The notes below the pieces were generated by a model that saw only the letters and a list, made by a program, of their open reading frames with translations, was not told where the DNA came from and searched no databases. Made by a program: the position numbers and the translations under genes. Shown piece by piece: positions 25,070 through 33,024 of a stretch of DNA of 64,000 nt. Source of the stretch: Halomonas sp. CH40 (GTDB lineage Bacteria; Pseudomonadota; Gammaproteobacteria; Pseudomonadales; Halomonadaceae); contig CP112982.1 of assembly GCA_041875495.1 (NCBI GenBank), positions 2,852,001 to 2,916,000 on the forward strand. Direction: 5' to 3'. Position 1 is the stretch's first letter. Every line of letters begins with the position of its first letter.

Positions 25070-26067
25070 CCCAACGTTCAGTAACCCCGCGCAGGCTGCT
25101 CATTCTGGCTGTACTGGCGATTGTCGCTGTCACGGTAGCCGTGGTGTTCTGGCGCACTTATAGTTCTCCACCTTTGCGCCTGCAGGGGCAGGTGGAAGCC
25201 CATCAGTATATGGTTGGCTCCAAAGTGCCGGGGCGGCTGGCCGAGATAGAGGTACGCCGTGGCGACCGTGTTCAGGTTGGCGATGTGGTGTTTCGGATTG
25301 ATAGCCCGGAGCTTGAAGCCAAGCTGACCCAGGTGGATGCCCTGGACACCATCAGCCGCTCGATTGCCCAGGCGGTGGAAGGCGGTACCCGTGAAGAAAA
25401 GATCGCTGCTGCCCGCAGTGAGTTCGAAAAAGCCAGGAGCGCCGAAGCCATGGCGCGCACCACCTATGAGCGCCTGCGGGTACTGGTAGAAGAAGGCGTA
25501 GTGGCTCGCCAGCGTCTGGATGAAAGCTTCACCCTGCTGCGCGTGGCCGAGCAGACCCGCATCACCGCCGGTGAAATTCTGCGTCTGGCCGAAGCCGGCC
25601 CTCGTGAAGAAGCGCGTACCGCCACTCAGGCAGGCACAGAGATCACCACCAGCCTGCGCGATGAAATCAATGAGCTGCTGGAAGACACCAAGGGCTATGC
25701 CCATCACGCCGGGGTCGTCAGCAATGTGCTGCTGAACAGCGGCGAACTGGTGCCCCAGGGCTTTCCCGTGGTGATGATTACTGACCTGGAAGAAGCCTGG
25801 GCACTGTTCCATGTGCGCGAAGACTTGTTACAGCGCTTTCAGGAGGGCGCTGAATTTACCCTGTATATTCCCGCCCTTGACCGGCAGGCCCGCTTTGAAG
25901 TTCGCCATATCGCCGCTCTGGGAGATTACGCCACCTGGCGGGCCACCGTGCCGGGGCGTGGGTTTGATATGCGCACCTTTGAGGTGGAAATGCACCCGCT
26001 CGAGCCTGTGGACGGCTTGCGCGCAGGCATGAGCCTGCTGTTAGAGCTGCCGGAAGCTAACGGATGA
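25066..26067 (+). CDS. HlyD-family periplasmic adaptor
   Basis: A 333-residue adaptor with one N-terminal helix (LLILAVLAIVAVTVAVVFW), the lipoyl half GSKVPGRLAEIEVRRGDRVQVGDVVF and a helical hairpin at about 85-205. The second lipoyl half (HHAGVVSNVLLNSGELVPQGFPVV) has a typical barrel domain after it. It resembles YhiI/YbhG adaptors of ABC-2 exporters. It starts with GTG overlapping the TolC stop (GTGA), after AAGGAG. It ends overlapping the first permease. Confidence 0.9.
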   Translation: MTQRSVTPRRLLILAVLAIVAVTVAVVFWRTYSSPPLRLQGQVEAHQYMVGSKVPGRLAEIEVRRGDRVQVGDVVFRIDSPELEAKLTQVDALDTISRSIAQAVEGGTREEKIAAARSEFEKARSAEAMARTTYERLRVLVEEGVVARQRLDESFTLLRVAEQTRITAGEILRLAEAGPREEARTATQAGTEITTSLRDEINELLEDTKGYAHHAGVVSNVLLNSGELVPQGFPVVMITDLEEAWALFHVREDLLQRFQEGAEFTLYIPALDRQARFEVRHIAALGDYATWRATVPGRGFDMRTFEVEMHPLEPVDGLRAGMSLLLELPEANG

Positions 26068-27212
26068 AGCCCACCCGACTTGATGGCTGGCAGGCGTTAC
26101 GCTGCCAGCCCTGGTTACTGGCTCTGGTAGTATGGTTACCGCCGTTGCTGACGCTGATGTTTATCGCCCTGTTTGCCTCCGGCACCCCTAAATCGCTGCC
26201 GGTGGGCGTGGTGGATCTTGACCACAGCACGGAATCACGCGCCTATCTTCGCCATCTGGACGCCAGCCCCGCATTGGCGCTGGATCACCCTTACCCTTCT
26301 GCTTACGAGGGCTCAGCGGCGTTGCAGCGCGGTGATATTCTGGCGCTGGTGATTGTGCCGCCGGAATTTGGCCGCGAGCTGCGTCTTTCGATCAGCCCGG
26401 AAAGCGTGGCTTTCTACAACAGCCAGTACCTGCTGGCAGGCAAATTTATTGCCTCAGCATTGACTCAGGCCAATTTCAGCTTTTCGGCTAAGGCAGGCGT
26501 AGCGCTGCGCCTGGGGCGCGGCTACTCGCTGCCGGATGCCATTGCCGCAGCGGCGCCAGTGCGCCCGCAGATCACCGCGCTTTACAATGCCGGCATGAGC
26601 TATGCGCTGTTTCTGGTGACCTCTATCATGCCCGCGCTCTGGCAGATCCTGATTGTGGTGGCCACTGTACTGACGCTGTCCTGGCGCTTGGAGCAGGCCA
26701 GTTTGCCAGCCGGTTTTGCCGCGCGCAGCCGAGCCCTCTGGCAGTTGATGGCCCCTCTTTCACTGATCCTCTGGCTCCAGGGGCTGATCATGCTGGGAAT
26801 GTTTTCAGTCTTTCTCGGTTGGCGGCCGGAAGGCAATATTCTCTGGCTGGTGGCCGGTATGGCGCTAATGGTAATGGCGGTGCAAAGCATGGCCACGCTG
26901 ATTCTCTCCCTGGTGGCCAACAAGGTGCGGGCGCTGAGTCTGTGTGCCGCCTACCTCGCCCCGGCCTTTGCCTTTATGGGCATGACCTTCCCGCGTGGCG
27001 ACATGAACATGCTGGCCCGCTGGTGGGGCAACCTGATGCCGTCAACCCACTATATGGAATTGCAGGTAGCTGTCGCGGATCACGGTGCTTCCCTGCAGAC
27101 TCTGGCGCTGCCATTAGCCGCTTTGCTGGTGTTTCTGGTTCCGCTGGCGCTGGCTATTCCTGCCCTGCCCCAACAGATGGTGATAGACCCTGCTGAAGAG
27201 GTGCCTTCATGA
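26064..27212 (+). CDS. ABC-2 type permease (YhhJ/YbhR-like), first of pair
   Basis: A 382-residue permease with one N-terminal helix, a large periplasmic domain at about residues 40-175 (GVVDLDHSTESRAYL near its start) and five or six C-terminal helices. The conserved MTFPRGDMN and LMPSTHYM segments lie near residues 310-330. It overlaps both neighbours by four bases. ABC-2 permeases normally need an ATPase subunit, but no Walker motifs occur in this operon. Confidence 0.88.
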   Translation: MKPTRLDGWQALRCQPWLLALVVWLPPLLTLMFIALFASGTPKSLPVGVVDLDHSTESRAYLRHLDASPALALDHPYPSAYEGSAALQRGDILALVIVPPEFGRELRLSISPESVAFYNSQYLLAGKFIASALTQANFSFSAKAGVALRLGRGYSLPDAIAAAAPVRPQITALYNAGMSYALFLVTSIMPALWQILIVVATVLTLSWRLEQASLPAGFAARSRALWQLMAPLSLILWLQGLIMLGMFSVFLGWRPEGNILWLVAGMALMVMAVQSMATLILSLVANKVRALSLCAAYLAPAFAFMGMTFPRGDMNMLARWWGNLMPSTHYMELQVAVADHGASLQTLALPLAALLVFLVPLALAIPALPQQMVIDPAEEVPS

Positions 27213-28432
27213 AACGGGCGCCTACTCCACCACAGTCTCTCTGGCAGGCCTTTCAGGCAGAACTGGCCAATATCTTCACCGACCGCGCCGTGCTGCTGGT
27301 AATTGTTGGTGGTCTATTGTTCTATGCGGTGCTCTACCCGCTACCGTATCAGAAGAACGTACCCGGCGAGCAGGCCATCGCCGTCATCGACCACGACCGT
27401 ACCCATTTGGCGCGCAAACTGTTACGTATGGCAGATGCCACGCCCCAGATCCGGGTGGCGGCGCGGCCAGACAGCATGCTGGAAGCTGAAACCCTGCTGG
27501 CCAATAATGCGGTACACGGCCTGCTGGTGATTCCCAGCAACTTCGAGCGTGACGTGTATCGCGGCCGCCCGACCAGTTTGTCCTTTGCCGGAGATGCCAG
27601 CTACTTCCTGATTTACGGTAACGTGGTCGAGGGCCTGTTGACGGCGGCGACCACGCTCAGCGTTGAAACCCAGATAGTGGCCAGCCTGATGAAGGGCGAA
27701 AGCGCGGCGCAGATCCCCGGCCAGGTCATGCCGGTACGGCTGATCAACAAACCGGCCTTTAATCCGACCTCCGGCTATATCAACTATATTGTTCCGGCGG
27801 TATTTGTATTGATTCTGCACCAGACGTTACTGATTGCGGCGGGCAGCGTGACCATCAAGGATCGTGCCCGGCGCCTTCTCGGCAGACCAGCAGCGCCGTT
27901 ACATCTGGCGCTGCCCCTCAGGGTGATGACCTTTGTGCTGATCTACCTGCTGTTTGCCATGCTTTACTTTGGTTTCTTCTTCCAGCTGTACGGCATACCC
28001 CATCAGGCATCGCCTTGGACGCTGTTGCTGTTCAGCCTGCTATTCTTTACCACCACCAGCCTGTTTGCTCTCTGGCTGGGCGCCCTGTTACCCCGGCCAG
28101 AGCTGGTGACCGTCATTGTGCTGGTAAGCTCACTGCCCATCGTATTTACCGCCGGCTTTGCCTGGCCAGCTGAAAACCTGCCGGCCTGGCTTGACTACCT
28201 GACCCTGCTGATACCAGCCAAGCCCGGCATCCAGGGGTTTCTGGCACTTAATCAGCTGGGCACACCGCTGACCAGCCTCGGCCGCGAAGTCGCCATACTC
28301 GTCGGGCTATGCCTGCTTTATGGCGGCGGCCTGATCTATCTGATGCGCAATCAGGCCAGACGACGTGCTCGTAACGCCGCTTATGACCACCCCGCGCCAT
28401 CATCGGCGTGGGGTACGGCTGTTGATGAATGA
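27209..28432 (+). CDS. ABC-2 type permease, second of pair
   Basis: A 407-residue paralogue of the preceding gene with the same plan. There is an N-terminal helix, a periplasmic domain beginning IAVIDHDRTHLARKLLRM, and a C-terminal helix bundle with NPTSGYINYIVPAVFVLILHQ and FAWPAENLPAWL. It presumably forms a heterodimer with the first permease. It is the last gene of the operon and runs convergently toward the monooxygenase-like gene. No ATPase gene follows. Confidence 0.88.
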   Translation: MKRAPTPPQSLWQAFQAELANIFTDRAVLLVIVGGLLFYAVLYPLPYQKNVPGEQAIAVIDHDRTHLARKLLRMADATPQIRVAARPDSMLEAETLLANNAVHGLLVIPSNFERDVYRGRPTSLSFAGDASYFLIYGNVVEGLLTAATTLSVETQIVASLMKGESAAQIPGQVMPVRLINKPAFNPTSGYINYIVPAVFVLILHQTLLIAAGSVTIKDRARRLLGRPAAPLHLALPLRVMTFVLIYLLFAMLYFGFFFQLYGIPHQASPWTLLLFSLLFFTTTSLFALWLGALLPRPELVTVIVLVSSLPIVFTAGFAWPAENLPAWLDYLTLLIPAKPGIQGFLALNQLGTPLTSLGREVAILVGLCLLYGGGLIYLMRNQARRRARNAAYDHPAPSSAWGTAVDE

Positions 28433-28476
28433 AGCCTAACCAGTATCGGGTTCAGCCCAGCTCCATTAGGGTCTGT

Positions 28477-28824
28477 TCAGACCTTGGGCGCGTCAAAGTT
28501 CCAGGGTTCATCGGTGTAGACACACACATTGGCATCTTCGATATCACCGTCTTCGGCTTCCACATGGCGGGCAAAAAAGTCCTGAATCTCGCTGCGCTGG
28601 CAATGCGCTTCGAACTCTTCCCGGCTTGCCCAGATTTCATGAAAGACAATCGGGTAGCTGCTGCCCTGGGCAAAGGGGTTATCAATCTGGCGGGTCACAG
28701 TGTATTGCAGGCAGGCATCTTCACGTCGGGTGTTAGGTTCCAGTGCCTGTAGCGCTTTGAATACGGCTTCTTCCTTGCCGGGCTTGGGTTTGAAACTGGC
28801 AATACAATAGATCTTTTTTGACAT
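28477..28824 (-). CDS. antibiotic biosynthesis monooxygenase-like (ABM) domain protein
   Basis: A 115-residue dimeric alpha-beta-barrel protein of the YgiN/quinol monooxygenase type: an N-terminal strand KKIYCIASFKPKPGKEEAV, then HEIWASREEFEAHCQ, the usual hallmark. Members act on quinones or serve as small oxygenases or stress proteins. The ATG at 28824 is preferred to the earlier frame start because it begins the family domain. It precedes the HAD gene's end by about 70 bp in the same direction and is probably independent. Confidence 0.82.
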   Translation of the reverse strand: MSKKIYCIASFKPKPGKEEAVFKALQALEPNTRREDACLQYTVTRQIDNPFAQGSSYPIVFHEIWASREEFEAHCQRSEIQDFFARHVEAEDGDIEDANVCVYTDEPWNFDAPKV

Positions 28825-28893
28825 TTTAGCGCTCTTTATAGGTATCAATAAGAAGTGGCAGCTTACTCGCCCGCTGCGGTTTCGGCTATACCA

Positions 28894-29571
28894 CTAGGCC
28901 AGTAAACGTTCCGTTAGCGCTTGCAAGTCCATGACTGTCATATCCGGCTCAATCCCCCAGGGGTCGAACGGCGCATCCGCATGGCGGCGTACCCAAGCAC
29001 TGCGTAATCCGGCATGGGCCGCCCCGATGACGTCAAAGGCGTTGCTGGAAATCAGCCAGGTATTTTCAGGGCGGGATTCCAACCGGGTGCGCAGATGGGT
29101 GTAAACCGCTGGGTCGGGTTTAAAGCGTTTTACTTCGTCGACGCTGATAATGTCATCCATGAATTCACCCAGGCCGCTACTTTCAAGCAGCTGGCTGACG
29201 GCCTCCCGGGTGCCGTTGGAAAAAGCCACACAGCGCACATCTGCCGCTTTCAGACTTTGAAGGGCAGGAGCGGCGTCGGGAAAGGCGGGCAGCTCGGCAT
29301 ACACGGCCATCAGATGGTCACAATCGTTGTCCGTCAGCCCGGCCTGCAGGGCCCGGTCGGTAAAAATCAGCGCTTCGCGGGTACATTGTCCAAAAGGCAG
29401 GTAATGCCCCATCAGGGTATGACGAAAGCTGTACTCCAACTGTTTATCGCGCCAGCGGCGGGCAAATTTGACGGCTTTACCAGGCTCACCCAGGCGCTTC
29501 TCAAGCTCAGCGGTCACACCCTGGGTGTCAATCAGGGTGCCGTACACATCAAAGGCAATAACGGGGTGCAT
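28894..29571 (-). CDS. haloacid dehalogenase type II (HAD family)
   Basis: A 225-residue L-2-haloacid dehalogenase-like protein. The nucleophile is in FDVYGTLID (motif I, with the second Asp replaced by Tyr as in haloacid dehalogenases), and FSNGT is motif II. K in VKRFKPDPAVY is motif III and SSNAFDVIGAAHAGLRSAWV is motif IV. AGGAG lies nine bases before the ATG at 29571; the upstream GTG abuts that site. A true dehalogenase activity is family-based inference. It lies downstream of the doeD terminator, so it is transcribed separately. Confidence 0.88.
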   Translation of the reverse strand: MHPVIAFDVYGTLIDTQGVTAELEKRLGEPGKAVKFARRWRDKQLEYSFRHTLMGHYLPFGQCTREALIFTDRALQAGLTDNDCDHLMAVYAELPAFPDAAPALQSLKAADVRCVAFSNGTREAVSQLLESSGLGEFMDDIISVDEVKRFKPDPAVYTHLRTRLESRPENTWLISSNAFDVIGAAHAGLRSAWVRRHADAPFDPWGIEPDMTVMDLQALTERLLA

Positions 29572-29668
29572 GCTTTTCACTCCTGTTGTTTTGAGCTGTC
29601 ACGTTACCTGAGTTAATAGATATAACAACATCCCTCGATACACAATCTCCACAACCCCCTTGCGACCC

Positions 29669-29711
29669 AAAAAAACAACGCCGCTGCCTGGTATGCCAGG
29701 CAGCGGCGTTG
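29669..29711 (-). terminator. strong intrinsic terminator after doeD
   Basis: A perfect 16-bp stem (CAACGCCGCTGCCTGG at 29676-29691 with its complement at 29696-29711) and a four-base loop. On the minus strand it is followed by TTTTTTGGG. It ends the leftward doeC-doeD transcript. Confidence 0.92.
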
Positions 29712-29738
29712 GGAAAAGCAAGACTGAAAACGTGTGGC

Positions 29739-31172
29739 TTATACCGCCAGCACTTCTTCCTTCTCACCTTTGCTCAGATCACCGGAACGCACCAGTTCGT
29801 CGGCGACGTTATCCACGGCACGCTTGGCGCGGCTGATCATTTCATCCACTTCAGCGCGGTTGATGGTCAGCGGAGGAGCAAAGCCGAGAATGTCACCCTG
29901 CGGCATGGCGCGCGCAATCAGGTTTTCTTCCAGTGCTGCTGCCGATACCCGTGGGCCAACTTTCAGAGCCGGGTCAAAGTGCAGGCGCTGCTTGGCATCG
30001 GGGGAGAACTCCAATGCGGCCATCAGGCCAACGCCGCGCACATCACCAATCAGCGGGTGACCCTCAAAGGTCGCCTTGAGCTGCTGCTGGAAGTAGGCGC
30101 CGGTATCCGCGGCGTTGCCCACCAGGTTTTCACGCTCAATGATATCCAGGTTAGCCAGGCCAGCGGCACAGCCCAGGGCGTGGCCAGAGTAGGTCCAGCC
30201 GTGGCCGATCGGGCCGAATTCACCGGTGCCCTGCTCTAGTACCTTCCAGACGCGATCACCCACAATCACCCCGGAAAGCGGCTGATAAGCGCTGGTCAAG
30301 CCCTTGGCGATAGTGATCAGATCCGGCTGCATGTTGTAGTGGTGGCTACCGAACTCGGAACCGGTACGGCCAAAGCCGCAGACCACTTCATCGGCAATCA
30401 GCAGGATGTCGTACTTGGCCAACACCGCCTGAATACCTTCCCAGTAGCCTTCCGGGGGCGGCACGATACCACCCGTGCCGAGCACCGGCTCGCCGATAAA
30501 GGCGGCAACGGTATCCGGGCCTTCTTCAAGAATCATGGCTTCGAGCTTTTCCGCGCAGAACGAGGAGAATTCACGCTCGGTCATGCCGTGCTGCTCTGCC
30601 GCACGGTGATAGTAGTAAGGTGCTTCGGTATGACGAATGGTGTCAATCGGCAGGTCAAACTTGTCATGGAAGGCCTTCAGGCCGGTCAGCGAGCCGGAGG
30701 CGATACCGGAACCGTGGTAGCCACGCATGCGCGAGATGACCTTCTTCTTCTGCGGACGACCCAGTACGTTGTTGTAGTAACGTACGATCTTGAGCTGGGT
30801 TTCGTTAGCATCAGAACCGGACATGCCGTAGTAGACCTTGGACATATTCATGCCAGCGGCCTTGATAATGCGCTCGGAAAGCTCGATCTGCGGCTCGTTG
30901 GAGTGGCCTACGTAGGTGTGGTAGTAGGAAATTTCCAGCGCCTGCTTGTAAATCGCTTCCGCGACTTCGGTGCGGCCATAGCCAATGTTGACGCAGTATA
31001 GGCCAGCAAAGCCATCGATGAACTCACGGCCATCCTTGTCGACGATATTGATGCCTTTGCCCCCGGTGATAACACGGCCCGGCGCGTCGCCGTGGGCGAA
31101 ATCACGCAGGTGGGTAGAAGCGTGGAAGGTCACCTTGCGGTCACGTTCAATCAAATCCTGATGCAAGCTCAT
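29739..31172 (-). CDS. doeD: diaminobutyrate aminotransferase of ectoine degradation
   Basis: A 477-residue class III PLP aminotransferase. The PLP lysine is K290 (TIAKGLTSAYQPLSG); the cofactor-binding DEVVCGFGRTG precedes it. It should convert L-2,4-diaminobutyrate to aspartate semialdehyde, which DoeC oxidises to aspartate. Assignment to DoeD rests on its place after doeC and near doeABX, and on overall resemblance to the Halomonas elongata protein; a general omega-aminotransferase is the alternative. Followed by a strong terminator. Confidence 0.87.
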   Translation of the reverse strand: MSLHQDLIERDRKVTFHASTHLRDFAHGDAPGRVITGGKGINIVDKDGREFIDGFAGLYCVNIGYGRTEVAEAIYKQALEISYYHTYVGHSNEPQIELSERIIKAAGMNMSKVYYGMSGSDANETQLKIVRYYNNVLGRPQKKKVISRMRGYHGSGIASGSLTGLKAFHDKFDLPIDTIRHTEAPYYYHRAAEQHGMTEREFSSFCAEKLEAMILEEGPDTVAAFIGEPVLGTGGIVPPPEGYWEGIQAVLAKYDILLIADEVVCGFGRTGSEFGSHHYNMQPDLITIAKGLTSAYQPLSGVIVGDRVWKVLEQGTGEFGPIGHGWTYSGHALGCAAGLANLDIIERENLVGNAADTGAYFQQQLKATFEGHPLIGDVRGVGLMAALEFSPDAKQRLHFDPALKVGPRVSAAALEENLIARAMPQGDILGFAPPLTINRAEVDEMISRAKRAVDNVADELVRSGDLSKGEKEEVLAV

Positions 31173-31241
31173 AGAGTTCTCTCTGTTTCGATGATGTCTC
31201 CTCTTCCATGACGGGTCTATGAGGAGAATGTTTATAGATTA

Positions 31242-31286
31242 AGGCACCACCTCAGTCAGGCGGTGCCTGTCAGACGTTAAGCGTCT
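31242..31286 (-). promoter_or_regulatory. two hairpins between doeC and doeD
   Basis: Going leftward, the first hairpin is CAGACG/TTAA/CGTCTG (about 31271-31286). The second pairs AGGCACC with GGTGCCT (31242-31268) and is followed by TAATCT. They fill the doeC-doeD gap. They may give partial termination or protect the upstream message. Confidence 0.45.
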
Positions 31287-31290
31287 GGGA

Positions 31291-32793
31291 TTAACTTCCT
31301 GATACTGAACCAAGGGCGCCCAGGCAGTAGTATTTGGTTTCCAGATATTCATCAATACCGGTCGCCCCGCCTTCACGGCCAAGGCCGGACTGCTTGACGC
31401 CACCGAAAGGCACGGGAGGGCCTGTCATCTTGACCGAATTGACGCTGACCATGCCGTACTCCAGAGCGCGCATCAGTTTCCAGATGCGGCGGATATCATG
31501 GGTATAGACGTAAGCGGCCAGGCCGTATTCGGTATCGTTGGCCAGTTCGATGACTTCATCATCATCGCTGTAGGCGGTGATACCGGCAACAGGGGCGAAG
31601 TTTTCTTCCCGCCATACCTGCATATCCGGGGTTACCTGAGTCAGCATGACTGGCATGAAAAAGTTCTCACCCGGCGCCTGGCTTTGGTCACCCGCTACCA
31701 AAGTCGCCCCGCGGGCAATGGCATCATCGACGATTGCGCTGGCTTTTTCCACTGCCTGGCGATGAATCAGCGGGCCAAGATCAACTTCACTCTCCATACC
31801 GTTGCCCACCGTCAGAGCGGCCATGCGCTCGGCAAACTGCTCGACGAACTCATCGTGGATGGATTCGTGAACCAGAATACGGTTGGCCGCAAGGCAATCC
31901 TGGCCTGAAGTCTGGAACTTGGCATCCACTGCGGCGTAGGCGGCTTCTTTCGGGTCCATGTCCGGGCCAACAATGAAGGGCGCATTGCCACCCAGTTCCA
32001 GCGACAGGCGCTTGACGGTGCCAGCGCTCTGCTCCATCAACAGGCGGCCTACCCGGGTGGAGCCGGTAAAGGACAGCGCCTTGATGCGCGGCTCGGCGCA
32101 CAGGATCTTGGAGACTTCAGCCGGCTCGCCCAGCACCACATTGAAGATGCCTTTGGGGATACCCGCGCGCTCGGCCAGCTCTGCCAGTGCCAGAGCAGAA
32201 AACGGGGTCTCGTTGGCGGGCTTGACGATTACCGGGCAGCCTGCGGCCAGGGCAGCGGCTGCTTTGCGGGTAATCATCGCCAGCGGGAAATTCCAGGGCG
32301 TAATCAGTGCGGCAATGCCCACAGGCTCCTTGATGGTGCCCAGGGACGCATTGGGAATATGGCTGGGAATGGTTTCGCCATAGGTGCGCTTGCCTTCTTC
32401 AGCAAACCAGCGCACAAAGCTGGCACCGTACTCGACCTCACCCCGGGCGTCTGGCATCGGCTTGCCCTGCTCGAGGGTCATGATGGTGGCCAGATCTTCA
32501 CGGTTGGCCTGGAGCAGGTCATACCAGGCTAGCAGGCGCTCGCAGCGCTCATCGGCACGCAGCGCACGCCAGTGAACGAAGGCGGACTCGGCGGCATCAA
32601 CGGCAGCAGTGATCTGGCTGGCATCCAGCAAAGGGATATGGCCCAGGACTTCCCCCGTCGCCGGATTGGTGACCGCTTCTTCCCGATGGCCATGGGTCCA
32701 CTTACCGTCGATATAGGCATACTGACGGAACAGGCGCGGGTCTTCCAGGCGCTCGGCCAGTGTAATAGCGTGGATTGCAGTCAGTGCTGACAT
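31291..32793 (-). CDS. doeC: aspartate-semialdehyde dehydrogenase of ectoine degradation
   Basis: A 500-residue NAD(P)-dependent aldehyde dehydrogenase. Catalytic C300 is in FQTSGQDCLAANRI and E266 in LSLELGGNAPF; the cofactor segment is ITPWNFPLAMITRK. By sequence alone it looks like succinate-semialdehyde dehydrogenase (GabD). Its place beside doeD supports the DoeC role, oxidising L-aspartate semialdehyde to aspartate. GGGAGG precedes the ATG at 32793. A terminator lies between it and the upstream decarboxylase, so doeCD is likely its own transcript. Confidence 0.88.
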   Translation of the reverse strand: MSALTAIHAITLAERLEDPRLFRQYAYIDGKWTHGHREEAVTNPATGEVLGHIPLLDASQITAAVDAAESAFVHWRALRADERCERLLAWYDLLQANREDLATIMTLEQGKPMPDARGEVEYGASFVRWFAEEGKRTYGETIPSHIPNASLGTIKEPVGIAALITPWNFPLAMITRKAAAALAAGCPVIVKPANETPFSALALAELAERAGIPKGIFNVVLGEPAEVSKILCAEPRIKALSFTGSTRVGRLLMEQSAGTVKRLSLELGGNAPFIVGPDMDPKEAAYAAVDAKFQTSGQDCLAANRILVHESIHDEFVEQFAERMAALTVGNGMESEVDLGPLIHRQAVEKASAIVDDAIARGATLVAGDQSQAPGENFFMPVMLTQVTPDMQVWREENFAPVAGITAYSDDDEVIELANDTEYGLAAYVYTHDIRRIWKLMRALEYGMVSVNSVKMTGPPVPFGGVKQSGLGREGGATGIDEYLETKYYCLGALGSVSGS

Positions 32794-32857
32794 GAAAAAC
32801 CTCCCTGAGCGGCCACGCCGTGGCATTAACCACGGCGCTGCATCATTGATTCACGAT

Positions 32858-32887
32858 GTAAAAAGCTCAACGGCCGAATGGCCGTTG
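32858..32887 (-). terminator. intrinsic terminator after the decarboxylase gene
   Basis: Stem CAACGGCC (32868-32875), loop GAAT, stem GGCCGTTG (32880-32887), followed on the minus strand by AGCTTTTTAC. It separates the four-gene amine cassette from doeC. Confidence 0.8.
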
Positions 32888-33024
32888 GCGATTTGATGTG
32901 CTCAGAGTACGCCATAAGTCGCACGAAGTGCTTTTGAAAGCGCCTGTTAAAGATGGCGTTTTTTTTGTGGCAGGCGGTTTTACATGGTGTTTTTTTGGTG
33001 CCTGTGGCTCCTCATCCGCTGTTA

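Noticed and set aside
28467..28477. TAGGGTCTGTT, equal to the outer 11 bases of the MITE end, next to the stop of the ABM-domain gene.
   Set aside because: Only 11 bases match, no second end is found nearby, and the sequence forms a small self-complementary GGTCTG/CAGACC; chance or a short hairpin is enough to explain it.
32941..32966. CGCC...GGCG followed by eight T on the plus strand, resembling a terminator.
   Set aside because: The stem is only four base pairs and no plus-strand gene ends there; the convincing minus-strand hairpin is at 32868-32887.
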